Assembly: GCF_014204715.1 (NCBI RefSeq)
Contig: NZ_JACHLY010000001.1
Coordinates: forward strand, 4,238,501-4,302,500
DNA length: 64,000 nucleotides
Direction: 5' to 3'
DNA from: Streptomonospora salina
GTDB lineage: Bacteria; Actinomycetota; Actinomycetes; Streptosporangiales; Streptosporangiaceae
Shown: piece by piece, positions 33,510 through 42,860 of the stretch
How positions within the stretch are numbered: the first letter of the stretch is position 1
Layout: the number at the start of each line of letters is the position of its first letter
Position numbers and translations under genes: made by a program
Notes under the pieces: model-generated
Seen by the model: the letters and a program-made list of their open reading frames with translations, nothing else
What the model was told of the DNA's origin: nothing
The model's database searches: none

Positions 33510-34181
33510 GTAGCGGCCGTTCTGGAAGGGGCGTGTGGGGGTCGCGTCGCAGTAGCGTCCTTCGCTTCCGAGGTAGTACTTGCACAGTTGGTCGGTGCCG
33601 CCGCCTATGCCGCGCGCCAGCCACGCGGCGACCTCGGGACGAAGCGCGGTGCTCTGTATTTCCGGAGGGGCATCGAGGGTGTGTACCCATACGCCGGGAT
33701 CGACCAGGGCCCGGCTCTCCCCACCGCCTGCCCTGGTTGCGGCACGACCCTGTGCGCGTGGGTGATGAAGCAGTGAGTCCTGGGTGTTGCCATGACCTGA
33801 GGAGTCGCGCCCGCCGAGGCGGACGCGCTCAGGTAAGGCCCCTTCCGTGCAGGGGTGGCCGTGGTCGGCGGCGTAGTGGTCGCGGTCCTCGACGGTGGCC
33901 CACCATCTGGCCACGCCGCGGGTGCCGGGGATGGCGGCGGGCATGTAGACGCCGGCGCAAATAGCGCAGAGCCACAGCGCCGCGCACGGTCTGAAGTGGT
34001 CGGTCGTTGAGGATGCGCTCCCAGGTCCCATTTCTGCGGCTTGTCCACCACCACCTACAAATGTCTGAGGCTTCTGGCAGCATCCCCATAGGGTCGGCGC
34101 TCGGCACAGGGCACAAGGCGCCCGCTGGGCGCGGCGCGGGCGAAACCACAGTACGTCGGGGAGGCGAAGTGGCAGGAACAC
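33507..34181 (-). pseudogene. Hypothetical gene cut near its 3' end by the IS5-like element
   Basis: The reverse-strand frame ends EVAAWLARGIGGGTDQ ... RYCDATPTRPFQNGRY and then TGA supplied by the IS end. Beyond the other end of the IS (32565 downwards) the frame continues DHVPGC then TAA, so the uninterrupted gene would have ended NGRYDHVPGC. The C-terminal third looks like real protein; the N-terminal half is doubtful and may contain another frameshift. No family recognised (a CAIC pair suggests a metal site). Confidence 0.4.
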
Positions 34182-36493
34182 TCGGTTACACGATCTCGGT
34201 CAGGCATGTGTTCCAACGGAAATTCGGGTCAGATGAACTGGGCAATTCCATGTCCGGGTGCCACTGGTACATCATCTCGCGTAGGCCTCGCATCCGGATA
34301 TTGGAGGGAAGCCCCAGGATCAAAGACGGGATCCTGACCCTGGAGTTCATCGAAACTTCCCCAGAGAGCAACACGAGAAGGACATTTGCCCTTGGTAGCG
34401 AGTTGATCGACGAGGGGAATCGAGCCGTGTTCAAGACCTACGATCGGGGTTCCTATTTCTCCCTGCACGTCGATGGCCGGGTCATCCATGGTGACGCCTG
34501 GGCTTTAGCTTCCCTATTCTCCGCGGCGGATCGGGACGTGGCCAAACAGGAGGTCCTCTACATCGGACAGGCGTTCGCCGGTGGCCATGGAAACGCCTGG
34601 GAGAGGACATCTCATCACCAAAAGCTCCAGATGATTTATGAGGACCACGCCAGTGACCCTTGGGACATCTTCGTGTCACCGCTCATCTTGCAAAGGGGCA
34701 ACTTTCAGGGCGATGATCACATTGACGATTCCGAGGACGGCCCTTCCCTGGAGCGGTACCTCAGCGTGTTCTCTGGTAGAGAAGGAACAACTACCAAGAC
34801 TTCGATCGACCTCGTCGAGCACAGCCTTATCTCCTACTTCAACCCGCCCTACAACGAGCAGCTCAGAAACTGGAACGCTGCGAATCCCACCACAGCGATG
34901 CGGAAGATGAGGGACGCGGGTTTTCGACTCCTCCACGTACACCTCAGTGGGTGGCAAGGACTCTCCCGTTTCTACTCAGAAGAACAATCCGAGCCAAATA
35001 GGAGTCATTTTATCTCCCAGGACATCCCGCCCGCACCGCGACGACCGGTACTCCGAGGGGTATCGGCACAAGAGGTGAGCGACTGGAGAGACAATGCAAA
35101 ATTCATCGAGGAAGGTTCCGCGTTCTTCGCCAACATGGCTGAGGGGTCCGGGGTGGAACTGCTGGCCTTCGGTAACGACGCGCCGAAAATCAGGAAGCCC
35201 GCACCCGTCAGAATCTCGGAGAGTCACCAGCTGGCGGACGAAACAAGCCAAGAAGCGAGAGGAGAGAGCCTCGGCGCCTCCCATGACCAAGAGGAGGTGC
35301 ACAGGAAGATCATGGATGCTAGAAGAGCACGTTCAGCGGAAAAGGAGGCCCTCACCTACAAAGGCGAAGCCACCTACGACGGCAGGTTAGGAGTAATCAC
35401 TATCGGCCTCGATCGGGAGTGTGAGCCTGTCCATTGGAGTCTGCACGACAGTAAGGGCACTGTCGCCAATGGGCTCATCCTTGGCACCGACGGACAAGGG
35501 AAGAGCAGTCTCCTTCGGGTCATAGCGCACCAGGCTCTGCTTTCCAAGCGCTTCTCCCCTGTCCTCGTCCGTCCCGACGGCAGCGACCCAACACACGAGG
35601 CTGCACTGAAACAGCTCTCCGAGGTCGCAAAGGAGGTCGATATCAGGCTCGTCTCCGGTCCGAAGCATGAGTCCAGCAAGCGGAACCGTGGAATCATTTG
35701 TGCACTCGACGACTCCGACAAGGTTCTCGGATATCCTGGAGGGAGGGATCTCATCTTAAAGATCCTCACCCAAGGTCCGGCTTTGGGGGTGGGAATGGTC
35801 ATGGTGATCCGTGACCCAGATACGCTCCGCTTGTGCCCGGACATTACCAAGGATCTCATCACATCGACAAACCGTGTGGCCTTCATGGAGAATGCGGATG
35901 CAGTCCTCAACGCACTCGACACCGAATACGGGGAACGCCGAAAGTCCAGCATTTCTTTGGGGCGACCGACTTTCATGATATTCACCAGCGGCGACACCAG
36001 GTTCCTCACCTTCGTCAGCGGGTTCTTCGAGGTACGCGCGTCACACCACGAGGCTCGAGCATTCGCTACGCAACTCATCCAGGAGGCCCAACCCGATTCC
36101 CCGCTCCTTGGCGAATGGAAGCCACTCAGCGAGGACCACGACGCCTGGGCGTACTCCGCAGAACCCATGCTCACTTCGTGGTTTCTGCACAAGCACCCCG
36201 ATCGCTGGATCATCTCATGTGTCTTGGCGAGTTTCAGGCCAGTGCGTGAGGACTCACTGGCCGATTCCATAGAGTGGGCCGACTTCCGTTGGCACAACCG
36301 CTTCGAGGGTTCACTCGGGCCGTGGCGGATCGGCCCCACCGCCGCCTCCGCAACAGGCCCCACCCTGTACGCCGACGCGTTGTCTCCCTTCACTTTCAAG
36401 GATCAATCACAGAACTTCTGGGCTCTCCAGTCACACCTCTTCGGTTCTCGGCCCGAGCAGTCGCAGGGCTCCCGCGTGGGCCTCATCCAATGA
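34169..36493 (+). CDS. GIY-YIG-like nuclease fused to P-loop (FtsK/HerA-like) ATPase
   Basis: 774 residues. Residues about 125-235 show a GIY-YIG pattern: EVLYIGQAF (131-134 YIGQ), Arg146 and HHQKL after it, catalytic-type Glu217 in IDLVEHSLISYF and the closing PPYN (226-229). Residues about 405-700 are a P-loop ATPase of the FtsK/HerA kind: ECEPVHWSLHDSKGTVANGL, Walker A GTDGQGKSS (439-447), GIICALDD as a Walker B candidate, and a later VAFMENADAVLNALD stretch. GTG at 34169 follows GGGGAGG at six bases. GC is lower than in the neighbours. A nuclease-translocase in a defence island is a good anti-phage candidate. It stands alone as a single gene. Confidence 0.65.
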   Translation: MAGTLGYTISVRHVFQRKFGSDELGNSMSGCHWYIISRRPRIRILEGSPRIKDGILTLEFIETSPESNTRRTFALGSELIDEGNRAVFKTYDRGSYFSLHVDGRVIHGDAWALASLFSAADRDVAKQEVLYIGQAFAGGHGNAWERTSHHQKLQMIYEDHASDPWDIFVSPLILQRGNFQGDDHIDDSEDGPSLERYLSVFSGREGTTTKTSIDLVEHSLISYFNPPYNEQLRNWNAANPTTAMRKMRDAGFRLLHVHLSGWQGLSRFYSEEQSEPNRSHFISQDIPPAPRRPVLRGVSAQEVSDWRDNAKFIEEGSAFFANMAEGSGVELLAFGNDAPKIRKPAPVRISESHQLADETSQEARGESLGASHDQEEVHRKIMDARRARSAEKEALTYKGEATYDGRLGVITIGLDRECEPVHWSLHDSKGTVANGLILGTDGQGKSSLLRVIAHQALLSKRFSPVLVRPDGSDPTHEAALKQLSEVAKEVDIRLVSGPKHESSKRNRGIICALDDSDKVLGYPGGRDLILKILTQGPALGVGMVMVIRDPDTLRLCPDITKDLITSTNRVAFMENADAVLNALDTEYGERRKSSISLGRPTFMIFTSGDTRFLTFVSGFFEVRASHHEARAFATQLIQEAQPDSPLLGEWKPLSEDHDAWAYSAEPMLTSWFLHKHPDRWIISCVLASFRPVREDSLADSIEWADFRWHNRFEGSLGPWRIGPTAASATGPTLYADALSPFTFKDQSQNFWALQSHLFGSRPEQSQGSRVGLIQ

Positions 36494-36559
36494 GCGCTTT
36501 TCGTGTGGCACGACCGAGGAGATAGTCGATGTAGACGACTGACTTGTTGCTGTGCAGCT

Positions 36560-37726
36560 GATGGAGGAAGGCCCTCCGGAGCCGCCCTGCGGGGGGAGGC
36601 TTCAAACCGCCGTGTGCTGCGGGAGCGGTGACGCGACCGTGGTGAGCGACATGGAAAAGGCGGCCGTGAGCCGTCAGGTGGGGACTGCGGAGACGTTGCG
36701 CTGTCCTGGCGCGAGCCAGGGTGCTCTGCATGAAGCGTCGTTGATCACGAGGTGGTGTCGAAACCGGGAGGTGGAAAAGATCCCGGGACGAGTCTGGCGG
36801 GAGCCCGTCTACTGGCCAGGCGGCATCCGGCGTATAGGAGGCGTGAACGCGGTCTGCTGCGGCTGTGCGGAACGTGGGAAGGCCCTGCTTCGACAACGGT
36901 CGGGATAGGCCGGCGGAACGGCTCGTAGTAGAGGTGAAGCCCGTGCTCGGCGCGGTGGGGGTGGACCGAAGGGGTCGGGCAGTGCGTGACTCGCGGATGG
37001 ATCAACCGGGGATCGGAGGAATCCGTATGAGCGAGTCGCAGTCAGCAGCGGCGGCCAAGCCGTTCTCTATCTCCAAGTTGGAGGTCTGGCAGGCATGGGA
37101 GCAGGTGGGGGCCGACCGGGGTGCTGCCGGTGTCGACAGCGTCGCGCTGGGGGAGTTCGAGGAGGGGTTGAAGGACAACCTCTACAAGATCTGGAACCGG
37201 ATGTCCTCGGGTTCCTGTTTTCCCGACCCGGTCGGATCGATCGAGATAGCCAAGCCCGGCGGTGGCGCCAGGGTGCTGGGGATCCCGACCATCGCCGATC
37301 GGGTGGCGCAGACGGTGGCGGCGCGGCGGCTGGAGGCCGCGGCCGAGCCGCAGTTCCATCCGGACTCCGACGGGTTCCGGCCGGGCCGGTCGGCCCACGA
37401 CGCGGTCCGAACGTGCCGTAAGAGGTGCTGGGAGCGCCGATGGGTGGTCGACCTCGACATCGCGGGCTTCTTCGACGCTGGACTGGGGACTGCTCATGAA
37501 GGCGGTCGAGAGCCTCGGGCTGCCGGCCTGGGTTGGGCTGTATGTGCGGCGGTGGCTGGCCGTGGAGGCCGTTGCCGCCGATGGCCGGACGATCGCGCGG
37601 GATCGGGGCACGCCGCAGGGCGGGCTGGTCTCGCCGGTGCTGGCCGACCTGTTCCTGCACGATGCCTTCGACAGTTGGATGTCGGCCGGAATCGTGAGAT
37701 TTGGCAGCCGGACGATCACTGCATGA
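36560..37726 (+). mobile_element. Group II intron remnant (truncated at 3' end)
   Basis: About 430 bases of structured sequence (for example ccctggcgcgagccaggg-type hairpin near 36706-36722 and gaacgtgggaaggccctg near 36868) precede a group II intron reverse transcriptase gene, as in bacterial group II introns with RNA domains I-III first. The RT gene stops before its catalytic YxDD block and no domain V or VI is visible after it, so the 3' part is lost. The left boundary is approximate. Confidence 0.6.
37027..37726 (+). pseudogene. Group II intron reverse transcriptase/maturase, frameshifted and truncated
   Basis: Starts ATG 37027 and shows RT blocks 0-4: AAGVDSVALGEFEEGL, NLYKIWNRMSSGSCF, PVGSIEIAKPGGGARVLGIP, TIADRVAQTVAARRLE, DGFRPGRSAHDAV, VVDLDIAGFFD. 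After that Asp the frame must change (two bases missing near 37481) to continue as LDWGLLMKAVESLGLPAWVG and RGTPQGGLVSPVLADLFLHD. It then ends; the YxDD catalytic block, maturase and endonuclease domains are missing. Not functional. Confidence 0.85.
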
Positions 37727-38387
37727 CAACGGCCTGACGCTCGACCCTCCAAGGATTGAATCCATCCTTGTAGCAATCGAGCGTCACCAGTACGGGCTTC
37801 CGCCCGTAGAACTCAGCCCAGTGGGCCGGTATAGCCCAGTGTGGAGCAGGGGTCTGCTCCAGTCGGAAGCGGATCGGGGTATTCGGGCGCACGTCTTGGG
37901 CCTCGGCAGTACGGTGGCTGACAACTCCCGTAGTGGAGAGCATGAAACGATACGGGCCCCAGACCTGGTCATCCAGCTCCTGCTGTGTGGGGCCTCCGGC
38001 GATGACCGGCTGCCGGTCGGGTACAGGATCGGCAAGCATTGCCTCAACGCGGTCCAGCCCGTCCAGGCCCACCGGGCCAGCCAGCATCAGTTCCAACAGG
38101 ACGCTGTGCTTGTTCTGAGCGTGACATGTGGTCCTGAATACGGGAGTGAGCTCGGCGTGCTGGCGATGGGTCTCGATGGCCGCTTTGGTGCCTGCATGGC
38201 GGGCGTTGCGCCAGCTCCAGTACACGGCCGCCCCGGTGAGCAGCACACCGATGATTGAAACGGTCATGCTTGCGTAGGTGTCCACCCGAACCAGCCTAAA
38301 CACCACCGCATCGTCGCTACGGTAAACCGGCCAGTACGAGCTTTCGGACCATACCCCGCGCGCCGCCTGGTGTGTGAGCGTCGCCAT
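37716..38387 (-). CDS. Membrane-anchored hypothetical protein
   Basis: About 223 residues with one membrane helix (SMTVSIIGVLLTGAAVYWSW at about 35-55 from the chosen start) followed by a cytosolic domain (FRLEQTPAPHWAIPAHWAEF and RKPVLVTLDCYKD near the end). No recognised family; the start is uncertain because no good ribosome site is seen (ATG 38387 or the later ATG before TVSIIG). Its 3' end abuts the intron remnant, so the intron or its deletion may have changed the C terminus. Confidence 0.5.
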   Translation of the reverse strand: MATLTHQAARGVWSESSYWPVYRSDDAVVFRLVRVDTYASMTVSIIGVLLTGAAVYWSWRNARHAGTKAAIETHRQHAELTPVFRTTCHAQNKHSVLLELMLAGPVGLDGLDRVEAMLADPVPDRQPVIAGGPTQQELDDQVWGPYRFMLSTTGVVSHRTAEAQDVRPNTPIRFRLEQTPAPHWAIPAHWAEFYGRKPVLVTLDCYKDGFNPWRVERQAVVMQ

Positions 38388-38919
38388 GATCGAGGCACAA
38401 CGGCGCGAGTACAAGTGGACCGCGGCCAGGATCATCGGGGAGCTCACCGCCCTGCGGAACCGAGCTTGAAGGGTGCATTGTCCCGCGCCCTTGGCTCGGG
38501 AGCCCGCGGTTCATCGACCCCGGTGGCAGAGCAACGCACTCCGGGACGGACCGTCGCGCACTGGCCAGGCCACATAGCCCAGCAGGGTGTGAAGGAGGAC
38601 GGCCCCATGCCCGAGAATGGGGAGAGGGGCGCGTGCACGGCCGTGACTCCGCGCAGACGCATGTTGCCGGCTGGGGGCCGCGACGGTGGTGGTGCTGGGC
38701 GCGTCCGCGTACAACAGCGTCGCCGGGACCGCCCTGCTCGGCCGGGTCGTCTGCGCAGCCCGGCCGAACCTACGGACACGGGGTGCAGGCGATCGGACCG
38801 GTGCCGACGGCTGCAAAGTCCGACGCCTTGGGCCTCATCTTTCATGGACCCCGATCCGACCTATGGTCGTTTCGGTGGGACTGTCGGGCGCGGAACGGAG
38901 TTTTGTGGCCAATTCTGCG
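38388..38919. other. Intergenic region, no clear gene
   Basis: About 530 bases. A 28-codon frame on the + strand (38386-38469; EAQRREYKWTAARIIGELTA) looks like a fragment of a helical protein and may be a gene relic. The rest shows no consistent codon usage on either strand. Confidence 0.4.
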
Positions 38920-39783
38920 TCAGCCGCGTTTGAGTACCCCGGTGCTGAGCCACTGCACGAGCAGGACAGCGAGGTGCACCGCTGCTTCGGCTTCATCCTG
39001 GGTTTGTTGACGGGCGAGCATTCCGCCAGCGTGCCGGGAATCATGGTGTTCCATAAGGAGTTGGCACATACCGATTAGCTTGTCGATGCTCTCCTTGGCA
39101 GGGCGCTCCGGGTCACCGAAGTTCAGAGTCCATTTCCCGGAAGCGGCCTGTTGTTGGAGGGCCTTATAGGATTTGCTGAGAGTGGGTTTCTCGGCTGTGG
39201 GATGCACCAGGGGGTTGAGCACGGCCTCGACGGCGAGGACCGCTTCGGCGTATGCGCCGTCCGGGTCCGGATTGGTCCGGTAAGCACTGTGCCATGCCTT
39301 CCGCAGGTGCTTCGAGGCAGCATCCGAGGCGTTCTCGCAGGCTTGATCGTAGGCGAGCTGCGCAGTCTCGTCGACGCGACGCATCAGGCAGCGATTCTCG
39401 GGATCGAAGCGCAAGTATGATCCTCCACGAAGGAGGATCCGACCCAATTCGACGCAGCTCTCGATGAGGGATTCGTTAGCGGGCGTTCCTGGTGGTGCGT
39501 TCCATCGCCGGTCCAGCTGAATCGCCGCATCGATCGCCGTCAGAAGATCGAGATCCCTGAGACTCAGGAGGGGGCTCAAGTAGTCGTAGCGGCCCCTCAC
39601 TGTATGGGGGGCAAGCCGGAACTCAAGCGTTACCTCCCGCGCCTCACGCTGTCCGACATGTGCTGTCATCCACTCTTTGAGGCACGGAAGCAGCCACTCG
39701 GGGGTGCCGGGGTGGACGGTGTCGTCTGTGGGTCGGCCGGCAAGCCGATCCCGAAGCAGATGAAGTCGTTGGTATTCGGTCAC
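38920..39783 (-). CDS. Abi/HEPN-like hypothetical protein
   Basis: 287 residues. The C-terminal 120 residues resemble the abortive-infection C-terminal (Abi_C, HEPN-like) pattern: AYAEAVLAVEAVLNPLVHP, TLSKSYKALQQ, then HHDSRHAGGMLARQQTQDEA followed by EAAVHLAVLLVQWL, where Arg-His-x-Gly stands at the place of the R..HG motif. The N-terminal part (CLKEWMTAHVGQREAREVTL) is helical and not recognised. If right, it would be an RNA-targeting toxin of phage defence. GTG at 39783. Alternative: unrelated helical protein. Confidence 0.5.
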   Translation of the reverse strand: MTEYQRLHLLRDRLAGRPTDDTVHPGTPEWLLPCLKEWMTAHVGQREAREVTLEFRLAPHTVRGRYDYLSPLLSLRDLDLLTAIDAAIQLDRRWNAPPGTPANESLIESCVELGRILLRGGSYLRFDPENRCLMRRVDETAQLAYDQACENASDAASKHLRKAWHSAYRTNPDPDGAYAEAVLAVEAVLNPLVHPTAEKPTLSKSYKALQQQAASGKWTLNFGDPERPAKESIDKLIGMCQLLMEHHDSRHAGGMLARQQTQDEAEAAVHLAVLLVQWLSTGVLKRG

Positions 39784-40135
39784 GACACGATCCTAACCAG
39801 CGGAAGCGGCATTCTCGGATTTTCACGCAGTGCTGCCCGTCTGCCGGGAACCGCGCTGGCTCACCCGGCGGGGGACCGTCCTTTAGGAGGTGGCGAGCGC
39901 CAGCGCGCCGCGTCACGTCCGGGCTTCAGCGTTCTGCGCCCAAGTTATGACTGCGGTGTTCGGATGGCTCCCGGTGCGGCTGACGTGCTCATACTAGGTG
40001 GGTACCTCCATGCCAGGAGTGCCGACTCTTCAGGTGATCGCCATTGCCGATCCGGCCCTCGGATTGGGGACCGCTCAAAGCTGCTCCCGGCAGCAAGCAG
40101 TGATCGAGTCAGCTCGGCCAGAGCGTGTTGGATTG
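39784..40135. other. Intergenic region, no gene seen
   Basis: About 350 bases between two reverse-strand genes; probably holds the promoter of the downstream Abi-like gene on the reverse strand. No hairpin or repeat of note. Confidence 0.35.
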
Positions 40136-40864
40136 CTAGCCGGGGAACCCGAGGTCGCGCAGATAGCTGATACGCGCATTGACGCCCGCGCTGAAATGGG
40201 CCCAATCAAGAGCCTCTACAGGTTCACGCGGATAGGGGTTTTCCTTGGACGAGGTGACGTAGCACACGGAATCGTAGAGGTTCTCCTCGACGAGTCGCCG
40301 GCAGAAGATGGCGAACCGTTCCTGGTATGAGGTGTTGTGCCATACACTCTCGGACGGGATCGGTGCCTTGGGTGCGAGGCGGACCGGTGTCCTCGACTTC
40401 TCATGGTCCTCCATGATGAAAAAGTAGCCGAGCCATGGCTTCTCTCCGGGGTATATCTCTGCCAGAGCTGCCCGGCGCAGGTCTACGGCGCTCCCCAGCG
40501 CCTCTTCGATCCGGTTGTTGTAGTTGTTGCCGAACGACGGGCCGCCCAACGCCTTCATCTCAAAGGCAGCCACCAGGGTGTCGCCATGGGCGATAACGAC
40601 ATCCCACTGCTTCTGGGGGCGATAGTACCCTGGGAGCTCCATCCCCTGGCTTTTGGTGATCCTGACGGAGCTTTCCGGGTACCCCGCGTCTAAGAAGAAC
40701 TTCGCGATGAGTTCAGCGATCACGTCGAAATGCTTGCCGCCTCGGACGGCTCCGGCGGTGCCGGCGCCGACACGGCCCCGGACCTGAGAACTGCTGTTCT
40801 GCGCGTCCTTGGCGCCCCAGTACTCGGCGATCGCAGCTTCGAAGTCCTCTCGCGTGACCGCCAA
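40136..40864 (-). CDS. PaeR7I-type type II restriction endonuclease
   Basis: 242 residues, full length for the PaeR7I/XhoI family. KQWDVVIAHGDTLVAAFEMK carries the PD-(D/E)xK active site (Asp88, Glu102-x-Lys104), followed by the family signature GGPSFGNNYNNRIEEALGSA. Enzymes of this family cut CTCGAG; exact specificity here is inferred. TTG at 40864 with AGGAG upstream, nine bases after the methylase gene, so the two are one operon. Confidence 0.9.
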   Translation of the reverse strand: MAVTREDFEAAIAEYWGAKDAQNSSSQVRGRVGAGTAGAVRGGKHFDVIAELIAKFFLDAGYPESSVRITKSQGMELPGYYRPQKQWDVVIAHGDTLVAAFEMKALGGPSFGNNYNNRIEEALGSAVDLRRAALAEIYPGEKPWLGYFFIMEDHEKSRTPVRLAPKAPIPSESVWHNTSYQERFAIFCRRLVEENLYDSVCYVTSSKENPYPREPVEALDWAHFSAGVNARISYLRDLGFPG

Positions 40865-40873
40865 CGGGGTCTC

Positions 40874-42562
40874 CTAGTCGGGTAGCTCGTCCAGCCGGTA
40901 GGCGTCCAGGGCCGCCTGAGTCGCAGCCGCGACATCGCGGCGCTCGAAGGCGTCCCGCAGCGCCGCCTGAACCTTATCGCCGATTTGTTCGGGATGCGGA
41001 ACCCGGATCTTGCGCAGGTACTGGGCCTGGAACCGCAAGGTGCCTCCGCGCATCTTGACTCCGTAGGCATGGACGAAGGCCTGCGCGACACCCGACAGGA
41101 GCAGCCCGCCCAGCACCCGCAGATCCCACGTGTCGGAGACGATGTAGTACAGGTTGTGGTGGGGATAGAAGCCGCCTTCATCCAGCACGGGATGGATGGT
41201 GGTCTTCATATCGGGCAGGAGCAGCTTCGGGCGGCCGATCAGCGAATGGTCGACCTTGTCGATGGTCTTATACCAGCGGTGGGGCTGCTTCACGGCGACA
41301 TAGCGCCGCTGCAGAGCATCGGCATGGGCTGAGAAATGGCGCCGCACCTTGGGGAAGTCCTGCAGCGAGACCAGGTCGCCGGCGGGAGTCCACGGGTTGA
41401 TCAGGTAGCGCCCCTGCCAAGCGAACGTGCCTGAGGCGGTGTCGCGCACCGTGGCCAAGGGAAGCAGGCGCTCAGGTTCGACCGCGTCGGGGTCGGTGGT
41501 GATGAAGACTTTGTCGGCCCCGGTGGCGATACCGATGCCCACGCGTGTGGTGCCGGCGGGGTCCTGCAAAACCGGGAACCGGTCGCTGAGATCTTCGAGG
41601 AACGCCAGGCGGGCCGGGGAAGCGCTCGGCCAGAAATCACTGCCGCTGAACCAGTGGGGGAGTCGCGCGGCCTGATAACCGGTCTCCTCCACCAGCGCCG
41701 GGCCGTCTCCACGCATCCACTTCCGCAGCCGGCCGGCCTGCTCGGCGGAGAAGTCGCCGGACGTCTCGACGGCGACCGCCTCGCCTTGTGCACGGTTGCT
41801 GATGACGGTGATCGCGGGATAGGCCGCGACCTGTTCCTCAAAGGCGTCGACGTCGTGCATGGAGATGACGGCATCGACGCTATAGGAGCGCGTCACGAAT
41901 TCCCGCAAGTGGGATCCGTATTGGTTGTGCATCCATCGGTCGGCGCAGATGAAGCCCAGGGCCCCGTCAGGGTTGAGGCTCCGCAGGGCCGCCTCGTAGA
42001 AACCGACATAGATGTCCGCGCGTCCGCCCATGGTGGGATAGGCGGCGCGGTAGGCGGACATGCGCGCCGCGGGGACGTCTTCGAGGCGGATGTAGGGAGG
42101 GTTGCCGACGACGTAGTCGATCCCCCGGTCCCTGTGCTGATCGAGGAGGTAGTCGCCTTGGCGGACCCACGCCTCGGCACAGCGGTGGACCTCGGCTGCG
42201 CCCCACCCGTGGGCAGCGAGTTCCTGCCGCACCGTGGCACGGCTGGATTCGACGTTGTCGGCGAGGAGGTCGAATCCGGTGACGGAATGGAGGGCCTCGT
42301 CCAGGCTGCGCCCGTGGCGACGGCAGGACTCACTGAGTCTGCGGGCGATCGGCCCGAGGAACGCTCCGCGGCCGCAGGCGGGCTCGGCGATCACGTATCG
42401 GGCGAGATCGCGATCGGGCGTGTAGCCGACGAGGTCGAGTAGCAGTTCCACGACCCAGGGGCGGGTGAACACCTCTCCGTGCTCGATCGCTTCTTGGAGC
42501 GAGGGAGGGAGCAGGTCATCGTCCTGGTGGAGCCCTAGCTGTGTCACATCTGGACTGTACAA
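40874..42562 (-). CDS. N6-adenine DNA methyltransferase of the PaeR7I-type system
   Basis: 562 residues. Motif I EPACGRGAF (60-68), catalytic NPPY at 154-157 in DYVVGNPPYIRL, and a long C-terminal target-recognition region (LRKIRVPHPEQIGDK near the end), as in M.PaeR7I/M.XhoI. It precedes and protects against the downstream endonuclease; the methylase-first order allows protection before cutting. Start is TTG at 42562 or GTG at 42547; neither has a good ribosome site, so a leaderless transcript is possible. Confidence 0.88.
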   Translation of the reverse strand: MYSPDVTQLGLHQDDDLLPPSLQEAIEHGEVFTRPWVVELLLDLVGYTPDRDLARYVIAEPACGRGAFLGPIARRLSESCRRHGRSLDEALHSVTGFDLLADNVESSRATVRQELAAHGWGAAEVHRCAEAWVRQGDYLLDQHRDRGIDYVVGNPPYIRLEDVPAARMSAYRAAYPTMGGRADIYVGFYEAALRSLNPDGALGFICADRWMHNQYGSHLREFVTRSYSVDAVISMHDVDAFEEQVAAYPAITVISNRAQGEAVAVETSGDFSAEQAGRLRKWMRGDGPALVEETGYQAARLPHWFSGSDFWPSASPARLAFLEDLSDRFPVLQDPAGTTRVGIGIATGADKVFITTDPDAVEPERLLPLATVRDTASGTFAWQGRYLINPWTPAGDLVSLQDFPKVRRHFSAHADALQRRYVAVKQPHRWYKTIDKVDHSLIGRPKLLLPDMKTTIHPVLDEGGFYPHHNLYYIVSDTWDLRVLGGLLLSGVAQAFVHAYGVKMRGGTLRFQAQYLRKIRVPHPEQIGDKVQAALRDAFERRDVAAATQAALDAYRLDELPD

Positions 42563-42860
42563 GGATCAGAGCCTGGAACGGCTGTATCCACAGGCAAAGC
42601 GGCGGCCGATGTGGCCCACCGCCGGCCTGCGGGCGCGAAGCAGCGAAGCAGCCATCGCTGCCTCGTGCTCGATACTGGGCACGGGGAGCACGTGATCTCC
42701 AGCCGCCAGGCCACATTACGCCACGGACACTCCCCCGCGTAGGCGGAAAGCGTGCCAGAAGCGGGTGATGCGGACATTCCAATGCGTTTATGGACATTCA
42801 TTCTCGGCGAGGCGCCGGCCCCGCAGCTGGAGAACTGGGGGAGAGGGCTGCTACAGCAGC

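Noticed and set aside
36483-36896. Reverse-strand frame with LHSNKSVVYIDYLLGRATRK near its end
   Set aside because: Could be the last residues of an old gene, but too short to claim beyond a mention; the rest overlaps the intron remnant.
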